Assembly (NCBI GenBank): GCA_947630505.1
Contig: CANRHV010000024.1
Span: 1-36,757, forward strand
Reading direction: 5' to 3'
Length of the DNA stretch: 36,757 nucleotides
DNA from: an uncultured Monoglobus sp.
GTDB taxonomy: Bacteria; Bacillota; Clostridia; Monoglobales; Monoglobaceae
This document shows positions 8,547 through 16,514 of this stretch, piece after piece. The notes beneath the pieces were generated by a model. It saw nothing but the letters and a program-made list of their open reading frames with translations, ran no database searches and was not told the DNA's origin. Position 1 is the stretch's first letter, and every line of letters starts with the position of its first letter. Position numbers and translations under genes: made by a program.

Positions 8547-8921
8547 TTAAAGCGGCGTCACTCTGTGGATAATGTGCAGGATGTTGCCGTCCGGGTCCTC
8601 GAAGTACATGGTGCCGATACCCTTGGCGCTTACCGCCGCGTCTATCAGAACCTTCACTCCGGCGCCCTTCAGCTTTTCAACCATGCCGTCAAAGTCGTCT
8701 ACCGAGATGGCGATGTGGCGGATGCCTATCGTCTTCATCTCGTCCTTGGCGCCCTCTATGTCGGACTTCTGGAACTCGATCATTCCGCCGTCGTCCGCCT
8801 TTAAGAAGAACGTGCCCTTGCCGTTGTCATACACAACCTTCCAACCGAACATGTCCATGTACCAGTCCTTCAGCGCGGCTGTGTCCTTCGCGCAGATACA
8901 GATATGCTCAATACCGATCAT
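8547..8921 (-). CDS. VOC (glyoxalase/bleomycin-resistance-like) family protein
   Basis: A 124-aa single-domain protein of the vicinal oxygen chelate fold, with two beta-alpha-beta-beta-beta halves. It opens with MIGIEHICICAKDTAALKDW, the usual start with a metal-ligand His, has a second HIAISVDDFDGMVEKLKGAG module, and ends YFEDPDGNILHIIHR, the typical EDPDGN signature. Members include lactoylglutathione lyases, epimerases and dioxygenases; the substrate cannot be told from sequence alone. The ATG at 8921 follows AGGAGGAATGAAAA, a strong ribosome binding site. It starts 42 bases after the hisA-hisIE stop on the same strand and may be the last gene of that operon. I see no separate promoter. 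Confidence 0.85.
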   Translation of the reverse strand: MIGIEHICICAKDTAALKDWYMDMFGWKVVYDNGKGTFFLKADDGGMIEFQKSDIEGAKDEMKTIGIRHIAISVDDFDGMVEKLKGAGVKVLIDAAVSAKGIGTMYFEDPDGNILHIIHRVTPL

Positions 8922-8962
8922 TTTTCATTCCTCCTAATAAATTAATAAATAAAATTTTTATA

Positions 8963-10351
8963 TTATTTGTATCTTTTTTGCAGCTCAACAAATATGTCAT
9001 CCCAGGTGAGGCCCTGCTCCACCAGCACCACCGACAGGTGGTACAGCAGGTCGGCGGTCTCGTACTGTACCTCGGACTTCACGTAATTCTTCGACGCGAT
9101 AATGACCTCCGAGGCCTCCTCGCCGACTTTTTTGAGCATCTTGTCTATACCCTTTTCGAACAGATAATTGGTGTAGGAGCCCTTTTTGGGGTGGTTCACG
9201 CGGTCGACTATGACGTTATAAACATCATAAAGTATGCCCGGCTTAGCCGCAGTGCCCGTGGGGATCTCCTCGAGTCTGCCGTCCTTGACCCTGCGGTAGA
9301 AGCAGGAGTGGTTGTTGGTGTGGCAGGCGTTTCCGGTCTGCTTTACTTTGAGCACGATAGCGTCCTGGTCGCAGTCGACGTACATCTCGACCACGTCCTG
9401 AAAGTTCCCGCTGGTCGCGCCCTTTTCCCAAAGCTGCTGTCTGCTGCGGCTGAAGTAGGTGGCGTGGCCGGTCTTTATCGTCTCCCTTATGCTGTCGGCG
9501 TTCATGTAGGCAAGCATAAGCACCTCGCCGCTCACGCTGTCCTGCGCCACGGCGGGGATCAGTCCGTCCTTGTCAAACTTTAAGTCCTTTATAAAATCCG
9601 ATTTGATGATGTCCATATGATTCACGTCCTTTTCTGTATTTTCGGCCTCGGCCAGCGCGCGGCTGAGGTCAATGTCCTTTGTGTAAAGCGCCTTGCCTAT
9701 TATCGCGCCCTCGACGCCGATCTTTTTGAGGGCGGCCACGTCCTCTATCTTCGAGACTCCGCCCGACGCCACAACGTCTATGCCCACGGCGTTTACCATA
9801 TCTTTCATGGCCTTGAGGTTGGGGCCGCCGAGCATTCCGTCGGTGGCTATGTCGGTGTATATCACGGTCTTAACTCCGGCGCGCTCCATCTCTTTGGCGA
9901 ACTCCGCCGCGTCGGCCGAGCTGACTTCCTCCCAGCCGCTCACCGCGACCTTGCCGTCCTTGGCGTCGATCCCAACCGCCACGCGCTCGCCGTATTTCTG
10001 AGCCGCGGCGCGGGCGAAGGCGGGATTTCTGAGCGCCGCCGTGCCCAGGATAACTCTGCGCACTCCGGCCTCAAGATAGCGGTCGACCGCGGTCATGTCC
10101 CGTATTCCGCCGCCCACCTCGATCTTCGCCGAGACCGACTTGGCGATTTTTGCGATAAGGTCAAAATTCGGCATATCACCCGAGCGGGCGCCGTCCAGAT
10201 CGACTATGTGGATAAACTTCGCGCCGAGGCGCTCCCACTCCTTTGCGACCGCGATCGGATCGTCTCCAAACACGGTCTTTTGCGAGTAGTCGCCCATTTT
10301 GAGGCGCACGCACTTTCCGTCTATTATGTCAATGGCGGGATAAATCGTCAC
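8963..10351 (-). CDS. hisA-hisIE: HisA-HisI-HisE fusion (histidine biosynthesis)
   Basis: One continuous 462-codon frame carries three enzymes. Residues 1-~240 are HisA, the ProFAR isomerase ([45 protein letters not shown]). From residue 246 follows HisI, phosphoribosyl-AMP cyclohydrolase ([28 protein letters not shown]), then HisE, phosphoribosyl-ATP pyrophosphatase ([30 protein letters not shown]). The linker is only a few residues (TEKDVNH), and the old HisI start ATG (9614-9616) is still present with AAAAGGA about ten bases upstream, so internal initiation is possible. The GTG start at 10351 overlaps the hisZG stop (GTGA) and has GGGGGAG upstream. Longer in-frame starts run into hisG and are rejected. 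HisI-HisE fusions are common in bacteria; addition of HisA is unusual as far as I know. Confidence 0.93.
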   Translation of the reverse strand: MTIYPAIDIIDGKCVRLKMGDYSQKTVFGDDPIAVAKEWERLGAKFIHIVDLDGARSGDMPNFDLIAKIAKSVSAKIEVGGGIRDMTAVDRYLEAGVRRVILGTAALRNPAFARAAAQKYGERVAVGIDAKDGKVAVSGWEEVSSADAAEFAKEMERAGVKTVIYTDIATDGMLGGPNLKAMKDMVNAVGIDVVASGGVSKIEDVAALKKIGVEGAIIGKALYTKDIDLSRALAEAENTEKDVNHMDIIKSDFIKDLKFDKDGLIPAVAQDSVSGEVLMLAYMNADSIRETIKTGHATYFSRSRQQLWEKGATSGNFQDVVEMYVDCDQDAIVLKVKQTGNACHTNNHSCFYRRVKDGRLEEIPTGTAAKPGILYDVYNVIVDRVNHPKKGSYTNYLFEKGIDKMLKKVGEEASEVIIASKNYVKSEVQYETADLLYHLSVVLVEQGLTWDDIFVELQKRYK

Positions 10352-12000
10352 TTCGAGATCTCCCCCTTTATCCTCAGTATGATGTCCATTATCTTGTCGC
10401 GCTTGAGCTTCATGCTGACGCGGTTGACCACCAGCCGCGCCGACAGGTCGCACACGTCCTCAAGCACCTCGAGCCCGTTCTCTTTAAGGGTTTTGCCGCT
10501 CTCCACGATATCCACGATAACTTCCGATAAGCCGACCAGCGGGCCGAGCTCCACCGAGCCGTTCAGCTTTATGATGTCGACCGTTCTGCCCTTGACCTTC
10601 TGGAAATACTCGCGGGCAATGTCGGGATATTTGCTTGCGACCCTCGTGATGTTGCGGCTGCCCAGACTACCCTTGAGCTCCCTCGGCCCCGCGACCGCCA
10701 TTTTGCAGGCGCCGAAACCCAGATCAAGGACTTCGTAAAGATTCTTGTCGCTCTCAAGCAGCGTGTCCTTGCCCGCGACGCCAATGTCCGCCGCGCCGTA
10801 TTCCACGTAGGTTGGCACGTCGGAGGCTTTTACCAGAATGAATTTTATCTTGTTTTTCTCGTCGGTGAATATGAGCTTGCGGCTCTCCTCTTTGAGCTCG
10901 CTCACGTCAAAGCCGATCTTTTCGAATATGTCCACCGACAGCTCCGCCAGTCGTCCCTTGGCAAGCGCCACTGTCACGCACTCGCTGTCGCGCCGCGTGT
11001 CCTCTCCGCGCTCCTCGTCATAGAGCGTTTCGAGCACGCGCTCCACACCGACCGCGATGCCGGTTGCGGGAACGTCTCTGCCGAATTTTTCCAGCAGACC
11101 GTCGTATCTGCCGCCGCTGCATACCGGAAAGCCCACGCCGTATGTAAATCCGCGGATTATTATTCCGGTATAGTAGTCGATGTTCTGCACCATTCCCAAA
11201 TCGAACGAGACGTATTTGTCAAGCCCCTTTTGGGTCAGGATATAGTAGACCTCTTTAAGGTTTATCAGCGCGTCCTTCGAGCGTCGGTTCAGGCTGCGGT
11301 CGTCGATGGCCGCGTCCACTATCTCGATTCCGCCGAACATGGTCGAAAGCGATGCGAACCTCTGCCGCATGTCGCCGTCCACTCCCATATCAGACAGGTC
11401 GTTTTCAACCGCGATAAAATCCTTGTCGTTGATGTGGCGGCGCAGAATGTCGCTCTCGCTGTCCGAAAGCCCCGCCTGCTCCACCAGGCCTTTAAAAAAT
11501 TCCACCTGCCCCAGGTCGATCTGGAAATTTTTTATTCCCGATTCCCCGAGGGTCTTGATCGCGATCTCGATGACCTCCGCGTCGGCCGAGGGGCTCTTAT
11601 CGCCGATCAGCTCAACGCCCGTCTGGGTGAACTCCCTCTGTCGCGCGCGGCTGAAATTTTCCTCGTTGCGGAACGCGCTGCCGAGGTACGACACGCGTAT
11701 CGGAAAGTCCTCTTTTTTGGCCTTGGTGGCTATCATTCTCGCCACCGAGGTGGTTATGTCGGGGCGGAGCGCCAGCATGCGGCCGTTGGTGTCGAAAAAC
11801 TTGAACATGTGCTCCGCCTGGGTCGGCGTCGTCACGTTGTACACGTCAAAATATTCAAAGGTGGGCGTCCGCACGGGCCTGTAGCCGAACGAGCCGAACA
11901 CCTCCATCGCCTTGTTCTCTATCCGAAGTTTCAGCTCACACTCGTCGCACAGCACGTCCGCCAGTCCGGTGGGAGTGTGGGTAATCCTTCCTTTGTTCAA
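10348..12000 (-). CDS. hisZ-hisG: HisZ-HisG fusion, ATP phosphoribosyltransferase with its regulatory subunit
   Basis: First step of histidine synthesis: ATP + PRPP to phosphoribosyl-ATP. Residues 1-~335 are HisZ, the histidyl-tRNA-synthetase-like regulatory subunit ([63 protein letters not shown]). From ~340 on is a short-form HisG catalytic chain ([32 protein letters not shown], and the C-terminal [20 protein letters not shown]). In known short-form systems these are separate chains assembling 1:1 as a hetero-octamer; here they are one 550-aa protein. I chose the TTG at 12000 because GGAG sits eight bases upstream and [17 protein letters not shown] matches HisZ starts. The upstream 28 codons of the open frame are AT-rich leader. 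A consensus promoter lies at 12055-12084. Its stop overlaps the next gene. Confidence 0.94.
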   Translation of the reverse strand: MNKGRITHTPTGLADVLCDECELKLRIENKAMEVFGSFGYRPVRTPTFEYFDVYNVTTPTQAEHMFKFFDTNGRMLALRPDITTSVARMIATKAKKEDFPIRVSYLGSAFRNEENFSRARQREFTQTGVELIGDKSPSADAEVIEIAIKTLGESGIKNFQIDLGQVEFFKGLVEQAGLSDSESDILRRHINDKDFIAVENDLSDMGVDGDMRQRFASLSTMFGGIEIVDAAIDDRSLNRRSKDALINLKEVYYILTQKGLDKYVSFDLGMVQNIDYYTGIIIRGFTYGVGFPVCSGGRYDGLLEKFGRDVPATGIAVGVERVLETLYDEERGEDTRRDSECVTVALAKGRLAELSVDIFEKIGFDVSELKEESRKLIFTDEKNKIKFILVKASDVPTYVEYGAADIGVAGKDTLLESDKNLYEVLDLGFGACKMAVAGPRELKGSLGSRNITRVASKYPDIAREYFQKVKGRTVDIIKLNGSVELGPLVGLSEVIVDIVESGKTLKENGLEVLEDVCDLSARLVVNRVSMKLKRDKIMDIILRIKGEISK

Positions 12001-12029
12001 ATGTATCACTCCAAAAAAATATTGCTTGC

Positions 12030-12044
12030 GGAAACAAAGTTTCC
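12030..12044 (-). promoter_or_regulatory. Inverted repeat at the 5' end of the his transcript
   Basis: GGAAAC-ttt-GTTTCC is a perfect 6-bp inverted repeat starting ~11 bases downstream of the -10 box, so it would form a hairpin at the extreme 5' end of the hisZG mRNA or serve as an operator. Either role is inference. Confidence 0.45.
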
Positions 12045-12054
12045 CATTAAAAAT

Positions 12055-12084
12055 ATTATAACACTTATCAGGCGCGTAAGTCAA
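12055..12084 (-). promoter_or_regulatory. Sigma-A promoter of the hisZG-hisAIE operon
   Basis: TTGACT (12084-12079) and TATAAT (12060-12055) are separated by 18 bases, pointing at hisZG. The predicted leader is only ~50 nt, too short for a T-box. Confidence 0.85.
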
Positions 12085-12217
12085 TACATTATTTAAAATA
12101 AGCCGACAAACAAGACCTCCGCCCGCCTTTTTTCGAGCTTGACACTCCGCGGCGCAGTCCGAGCCATATGCGCGAACATTATATAAACAAAATAAAACAA
12201 ATAAAAATTATAATAAA

Positions 12218-12313
12218 TACAGCGCGCGTAAAAAATTTAATAATTTTGAAAACGAGAAAAGCGACTATTCCGCCATCGAGGATAAGATACTTGATATGAT
12301 GATGGAAGGATAG
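12218..12313 (+). pseudogene. Possible 3' remnant of a lost gene
   Basis: In one frame 12218-12313 reads YSARKKFNNF..., continuing as a charged, protein-like tail (FENEKSDYSAIEDKILDM) and ending MMEG-TAG just before repeat R3. The frame runs back to a TGA near 12140 without any ATG, GTG or TTG and through an AT-rich stretch that looks like intergenic DNA. It may be the last ~20 codons of a deleted gene. No family is recognised and chance is not excluded. The rest of 12085-12325 shows no gene on either strand. Confidence 0.2.
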
Positions 12314-12325
12314 GAGGGTTATAAA

Positions 12326-12528
12326 CACCTCATCCGACTTTTTGCCCGTTCGGGCAAAAACTCACCTTCCCCTCAAGGGGAAGGCAAAAAAAGGCTTCCC
12401 CTTGAGGGGAAGCTGTCAGACGAAGTCTGACTGATGAGGTGTCAACGTAGGGACTAGGTATTAGAGACTAGGGACTAGGAAACCCCTCTCAGTCACCTTC
12501 GGTGACAGCTCTCCCCAAGGGGCGAGCC
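12326..12528. repeat. Dispersed hairpin repeat, copy R3, with MITE-like unit and five TAG heptads
   Basis: It begins with a 116-bp unit (12326-12441) bounded by CACCTCATC and GATGAGGTG. Inside are four hairpins: TTTTTGCCCG/CGGGCAAAAA, CCTTCCCCT/AGGGGAAGG, GCTTCCCC/GGGGAAGC and GTCAGACgaaGTCTGAC (12415-12431). Then come TAGs at 12448, 12455, 12462, 12469 and 12476 (exact 7-base period). After that is a block with GTCACCttcGGTGAC (12492-12506) and CTCCCCaaGGGGcGAG. The right end lies eight bases from the thioesterase stop codon (TAG). Confidence 0.88.
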
Positions 12529-12535
12529 TGGTCCG

Positions 12536-12943
12536 CTACATCAAACTTTCCAGGGCGGCGTATATTTCGGGATATTTTTTCTTGAGGTTGAGGGGCCTGA
12601 AATCCCGATCGGTGAAGCCGTGGGTGGTGTATCCCTCGGCGAGAAGGCGCTCATCATTGCAGCGTATTATCTTATAATCGAAAATACACTTTGCGGCGCC
12701 CAGCCGTCTGAGGCTGACCTCTACCCACACGTCGTCCTGGTACTTTGCTCCGCGGATAAATTTGGCGTAACAGTCAAGGAGCGGCAGCAACACGCCCCGC
12801 TCCTCAACTTCACGGTAGGACATTCCGCAGGTTTTGAAAAACTCGGTCCTTCCCACCTCGAACCACGGAAAATATCTTGAGTGGTGCACTACGCCCATAC
12901 TGTCGGTCTCGGCGTAGCGCACCGTTATCTTGGTCCTGAACAA
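12536..12943 (-). CDS. Hotdog-fold acyl-CoA thioesterase (YbgC/FadM-like)
   Basis: A 135-aa hotdog protein. The motif RYAETDSMGVVHHSRYFPWFEVGRTEF at residues ~9-35 is the 4-hydroxybenzoyl-CoA thioesterase/YbgC active-site signature, with the catalytic Asp in ETDSMGVVHH. Such enzymes hydrolyse acyl-CoA or acyl-ACP; the exact substrate is unknown. The start is TTG at 12943, with AGAGG ten bases upstream; no better start exists in frame. It begins 22 bases after the pyk stop and is the third gene of the mtrB-pyk operon. The stop codon is TAG, next to repeat R3. Confidence 0.88.
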   Translation of the reverse strand: MFRTKITVRYAETDSMGVVHHSRYFPWFEVGRTEFFKTCGMSYREVEERGVLLPLLDCYAKFIRGAKYQDDVWVEVSLRRLGAAKCIFDYKIIRCNDERLLAEGYTTHGFTDRDFRPLNLKKKYPEIYAALESLM

Positions 12944-12965
12944 TTAAAACTCGCCTCTTAACGCG

Positions 12966-14726
12966 TTACATTATCTTGGCGACGCCGGAGTATACCTGGC
13001 CTCTGGGGCCGTCGATAGTCACGGTCGTGCCGTTTTTGAGCAGCTTGGTGGCTCCGTCAACGCCGACCAGCACGGGGATATCCAGCGTCATGCCCACGAT
13101 CGCCGCGTGTGAAGTTGCGCCGCCCACCTCGGTGATGATGGCCGAGGCGCGTCTGCAAAGGGATATAAGCTCGTTGTTGGTCTCGTGGATAACCAGGATG
13201 TCGCCGTCCTCAAAGTTCTTGAGCGCCTCGTTGCTGTTGGCCGCTACGCAAACCTTGCCGCTGACCGAATTGGTGGAGATACTCTGGCCCGACGCCAGCA
13301 TATCGCCCACCAGCTGCACCTTGAGCACGTTGGTGGTGCCGCTGATTCCCAGAGGCGATCCGCCCGTCAGAACGACAACGTCGCCCTTTTTGACGATATC
13401 GGTCTCCTCGACCGCGCACTCCACCGCGTGGGTGAACAGCTCGTCGCTTGTGTTTTTCATCTCGGTCAGGATCGGGGTTATGCCCCAGCTCAGGTTGAGC
13501 TGGCGCCACGCCTTCTTGCTCATGGTTCCCGCGATTATCGGGCAGCTGGGTCTGTAGGCCGCTATCTGGCGCGGCGTGTAGCCCGACTTGGACACCGTGA
13601 TGATCGCGGTGGCGCCCAGATCGTGGGCGGTGGTGCAGGAAGAATGGCTGATCGCGTTCGAAACGCTTGGCGACTGCTCGATGTGCCGCGACTCAAACTG
13701 CGCTATGTAGTCTATTTTTTCCTCGGTCTTGTTGCAGATCTGCGCCATTGTTCTGAGAGCGCGGACGGGATACTTGCCCACCGCGGTCTCGCCCGATAGC
13801 ATAACGATCGAGGTTCCGTCGTACACCGCGTTGGCAACGTCGGATATCTCGGCACGGGTCGGGCGCGGATTATAGGTTATGCTGTCCAGCATCTGCGTGG
13901 CGGTGACGACCATCTTGCCCGCGCTGTAGCACTGCTGAATAAGCTTTTTCTGAATGGCGGGCAGCTCGTCGAACGAGATCTCAACACCCATGTCGCCTCT
14001 GGCGACCATGATTCCGTCGCTGACCTTGAGTATCGATTCAACGTTGTCAACGCCCTGTCTGTTCTCGATCTTTGAGATGATCTGGATGTCCTCTCCGCCG
14101 TTCTGCTCAAGTATGCGCTTGATCTCAAGCACGTCGAATGCTGAGCGAACGAACGACGCCGCGATAAAATCAAAGTCCTGCTCGATGCCGAACTTGATGT
14201 CCGCCTCGTCCTTCTCGCTCATGTAGTCCATGCTCAGCTCTATGCCGGGCACGTTGATTCCCTTGTGGTTGCTGACCGGGCCGCCGTTCATGACCTCGCA
14301 GATCACGTCGCCGCCCTTGACGTTTGAGACCACCATCTCGATCAGACCGTCGTCGATCAAAACCTTGTCGCCGGGGCGCACGTCCTCGGCAAGGTGCTTG
14401 TACGTGATCATGCAGCGCTTCTCGTCGCCCATGACCTTTTTGGGCGTGAGCGTGAACGTCTGGCCCGCCTCAAGCATTACCTTTCCCTCTTTGAAGTCGC
14501 CGGTCCTGACCTCGGGGCCCTTTGTGTCAAGCAGCAGAGCCACGGGCAGATTCAGCTCCTCGCGCATTTTCTTGACCGCGTTTATGCGGACAAGGTGATC
14601 CTCGTGCGTGCCGTGTGAAAAATTGATCCTGGCGCAGTTCATGCCGCCCAGCATCAGCTTTCTGAGCACCTCCGGGTCGTCGGTCGCGGGACCCAGGGTG
14701 CAGATGATTTTGGTTTTTCTTGTCAT
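12966..14726 (-). CDS. pyk: Pyruvate kinase with C-terminal PEP-mobile domain
   Basis: Transfers phosphate from phosphoenolpyruvate to ADP in the last step of glycolysis. The 586-aa length fits the long Bacillus/Clostridia form. Signatures are MTRKTKIICTLGPATDD at the start, the MNCARINFSHG loop, ISKIENRQGVDNV with the catalytic Lys, MVARGDMGVE and ATQMLDSI. The last ~110 residues are the extra PEP-utilising 'mobile' domain (TEVGGATSHAAIVGMTLDIPVLVG) with the phosphohistidine-like TSHAA motif. The ATG at 14726 overlaps the mtrB stop by four bases (ATGA), so it is translationally coupled to the TRAP gene and driven by the promoter at 14993-15021. Confidence 0.97.
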   Translation of the reverse strand: MTRKTKIICTLGPATDDPEVLRKLMLGGMNCARINFSHGTHEDHLVRINAVKKMREELNLPVALLLDTKGPEVRTGDFKEGKVMLEAGQTFTLTPKKVMGDEKRCMITYKHLAEDVRPGDKVLIDDGLIEMVVSNVKGGDVICEVMNGGPVSNHKGINVPGIELSMDYMSEKDEADIKFGIEQDFDFIAASFVRSAFDVLEIKRILEQNGGEDIQIISKIENRQGVDNVESILKVSDGIMVARGDMGVEISFDELPAIQKKLIQQCYSAGKMVVTATQMLDSITYNPRPTRAEISDVANAVYDGTSIVMLSGETAVGKYPVRALRTMAQICNKTEEKIDYIAQFESRHIEQSPSVSNAISHSSCTTAHDLGATAIITVSKSGYTPRQIAAYRPSCPIIAGTMSKKAWRQLNLSWGITPILTEMKNTSDELFTHAVECAVEETDIVKKGDVVVLTGGSPLGISGTTNVLKVQLVGDMLASGQSISTNSVSGKVCVAANSNEALKNFEDGDILVIHETNNELISLCRRASAIITEVGGATSHAAIVGMTLDIPVLVGVDGATKLLKNGTTVTIDGPRGQVYSGVAKIM

Positions 14727-14956
14727 TTGTCTACCTCCCCTACATTTATTATTCCTGTTTTTGTATAAAGTTTTGCTTTTCCTCTGATCTTGATCGCCGA
14801 GGTGTTCTCGGTAAACTGAGCGATATACGCCTCGCCCTTGTCAAGCTTTTCCGTGTGGTGGAACTTCGTGTCCCTGCCGCGGGTCAGTCCGATGATCGTG
14901 ACCCCGTCCTCCTCGGCGAGGACCGTTATATAATCCCCGAAGGTGCTCTCGTCCAT
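14723..14956 (-). CDS. mtrB: TRAP, tryptophan RNA-binding attenuation protein
   Basis: A 77-aa protein that aligns without gaps through residue 59 with Bacillus subtilis TRAP as I remember it: DGVxxIGLTRGxDTKFHH, EKLDKGE, IAQFTExTSAIKxRG. The residues known to matter for tryptophan binding (Thr25, Gln47, Thr49) and RNA binding (Lys37, Lys56, Arg58) fall at the same numbers. TRAP forms an 11-mer ring which, with tryptophan bound, wraps RNA with repeated (G/U)AG triplets and causes termination or blocks translation of trp genes. It is first in an operon with pyk (4-base overlap). Bacillus mtrB follows mtrA (folE); that partner and all trp genes are absent here. ATG at 14956 after AGGAGG. Anti-TRAP was not seen. 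Confidence 0.93.
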   Translation of the reverse strand: MDESTFGDYITVLAEEDGVTIIGLTRGRDTKFHHTEKLDKGEAYIAQFTENTSAIKIRGKAKLYTKTGIINVGEVDK

Positions 14957-14992
14957 AATACGCCTCCTGACTTAAATTTACTATTATTAATA

Positions 14993-15021
14993 ATTATATA
15001 ACAACAAAAACAAAAATGCAA
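14993..15021 (-). promoter_or_regulatory. Sigma-A promoter of mtrB-pyk-thioesterase
   Basis: TTGCAT (15021-15016), 17-base spacer, TATAAT (14998-14993). The leader to the mtrB ATG is ~30 nt and carries no run of (G/U)AG triplets. Confidence 0.82.
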
Positions 15022-15093
15022 GAAAAATCTGCGTAAATTTTATTAAATTTTACAAAACATTTGAGCGCGGCGATATAACGCCTATAAAACCTA

Positions 15094-15122
15094 TTGACAA
15101 ACTATGATAAAGCTGTTAGAAT
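15094..15122 (+). promoter_or_regulatory. Upstream promoter P1 of the amino-acid ABC operon
   Basis: TTGACA (15094-15099), 17 bases, TAGAAT (15117-15122). Confidence 0.75.
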
Positions 15123-15126
15123 ATTC

Positions 15127-15155
15127 TTGACAATTTGGAAAAAACCGTATATAAT
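15127..15155 (+). promoter_or_regulatory. Downstream promoter P2 of the amino-acid ABC operon
   Basis: TTGACA (15127-15132), 17 bases, TATAAT (15150-15155): a full consensus. Its -35 box starts four bases after the P1 -10 box, so polymerase at one site would occlude the other. Confidence 0.88.
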
Positions 15156-15195
15156 ATCATACAATAGTATTCAGAGATAATTGGCAGGTGATTTA

Positions 15196-15855
15196 ATGAA
15201 TTGGGATTTTATCCTGAAATATCTCCCGTTGTATGAGACCGCGGCTCTGCTGACCGTCAAGATCGGTCTTATCGGCATCGCGCTGTCTATCGCGGTCGGG
15301 TTTTTGTGCGCGGCGGTCCTTTATTTCAAAGTGCCGGTTCTGAGACAAATTGTTATCGTATATATTGAGATAAGCCGCAACACTCCGCTGCTTATACAGC
15401 TGTTTTTCATATACTACGCCCTGCCCAAGGTAGGTATCGCCATGAGCGCGCAGCTCTGCGGAGTCATCGGTCTGGCGTTTCTGGGCGGCAGCTATATGGC
15501 CGAGGCGTTCAGGAGCGGCCTTGAGGCGGTGGACCCGATACAGAACGAGAGCGCGCTCAGTCTCGGAATGGAAAGGTCGCAGGCGCTCAGGTACGTGATT
15601 CTGCCTCAGGCGGTCTCGATAAGCGTTCCCGCCTTTGTGGCGAACATTATATTCCTGCTGAAGGAGACCAGCGTTTTCAGCGCGATAAGCCTCATGGACC
15701 TGATGTTCACGGCCAAAGACCTGATAGGACAGTATTACAAGACCACCGAGAGTCTGTTTTTGCTTGTTGTGTTTTATCTGATAATACTTCTGCCGGTTTC
15801 GATATTGGGCAGCTATGTCGAAAGGAGGCTGCGCTATGCCGGATTTGGGTCTTGA
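15196..15855 (+). CDS. Polar amino-acid ABC transporter permease, first subunit
   Basis: A 219-aa integral membrane protein of the HisM/GlnP family. Several hydrophobic helices are visible, and the cytoplasmic EAA loop reads QNESALSLGMERSQALRYVILPQA, the site that docks the ATPase. The start is ATG at 15196 after AGGTGA; the TTG at 15181 would add five residues and has no ribosome binding site. It overlaps the second permease gene by 20 bases. With the neighbours it makes a complete importer (two permeases, ATPase, binding protein) for a polar amino acid. The tandem promoters upstream imply strong expression. Confidence 0.93.
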   Translation: MNWDFILKYLPLYETAALLTVKIGLIGIALSIAVGFLCAAVLYFKVPVLRQIVIVYIEISRNTPLLIQLFFIYYALPKVGIAMSAQLCGVIGLAFLGGSYMAEAFRSGLEAVDPIQNESALSLGMERSQALRYVILPQAVSISVPAFVANIIFLLKETSVFSAISLMDLMFTAKDLIGQYYKTTESLFLLVVFYLIILLPVSILGSYVERRLRYAGFGS

Positions 15856-16510
15856 CGTATTATTCAAGGGCAAAAACATGCTCCGTCTTTTGGGCGGACT
15901 TTGGGTCGCGGTCAGGATCAGCCTTATCTCGGTGGCGCTCAGCATACCTCTGGGCATACTGCTGGGCATAGTCATGACGTGGAAAAACCCGATAACCAAG
16001 ACCGTCACCCGGATATATCTTGAGTTTATCAGGATAATGCCGCAGCTTGTGCTGCTGTTCATCGTGTTTTTCAGCTCCACCCGGACCTTCGGCTGGGACA
16101 TCTCCGGAGAGCTCGCCTCGGTGATCGTGTTCACCGCATGGGGAACCGCCGAGATGGGCGATCTGGTGCGGGGCGCGCTGATAAGCATACCGAAGCACCA
16201 GTACGAGAGCGCGTCGGCTCTGGCGCTCAGCCCGTTTCAGACGTATTTTTACATAATAATACCTCAGACGGTGCGCAGGCTGATACCGCTTTCGATAAAT
16301 CTTGTGACAAGAATGATAAAGACCACCAGCCTGATACTTATGATCGGCGTTGTGGAGGTGCTCAAGGTGGCGCAGCAGATAATCGAGGCCAACCGCATGT
16401 CGAGCCCCAACGCCGCCTTCGGGATATATCTGGTCGTGCTTATTATGTATTTCATGATATGCTGGCCGATAAGCATGTTGGCGCGTTATCTTGAAAAGAA
16501 ATGGAGGTAG
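15836..16510 (+). CDS. Polar amino-acid ABC transporter permease, second subunit
   Basis: A 224-aa HisM-type permease: RISLISVALSIPLGILLGIV (first helix), IYLEFIRIMPQLVLLFIVFF, EAA loop HQYESASALALSPFQTYFYI, then IIPQTVRRLIPL. ATG at 15836 follows AAAGGAGG at seven bases; the in-frame codons upstream lie inside the first permease gene. Pairs with the preceding permease as a heterodimer, as in the HisQM systems (inference from adjacency). Confidence 0.93.
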   Translation: MPDLGLDVLFKGKNMLRLLGGLWVAVRISLISVALSIPLGILLGIVMTWKNPITKTVTRIYLEFIRIMPQLVLLFIVFFSSTRTFGWDISGELASVIVFTAWGTAEMGDLVRGALISIPKHQYESASALALSPFQTYFYIIIPQTVRRLIPLSINLVTRMIKTTSLILMIGVVEVLKVAQQIIEANRMSSPNAAFGIYLVVLIMYFMICWPISMLARYLEKKWR

Positions 16511-16514
16511 GACC

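Noticed and set aside
10352-10453. Upstream extension of hisA to an earlier start
   Set aside because: The extra residues are the hisG coding sequence in another frame; the GTG at 10351 has a good ribosome binding site and the GTGA overlap.
12001-12084. Upstream extension of hisZG by 28 codons
   Set aside because: It would span the promoter -10 and leader; the residues do not resemble HisZ, and the TTG at 12000 has GGAG at eight bases.
14957-15060. TRAP autoregulatory site in the mtrB leader
   Set aside because: Only isolated TAG/AAG/GAG triplets, no regularly spaced run.
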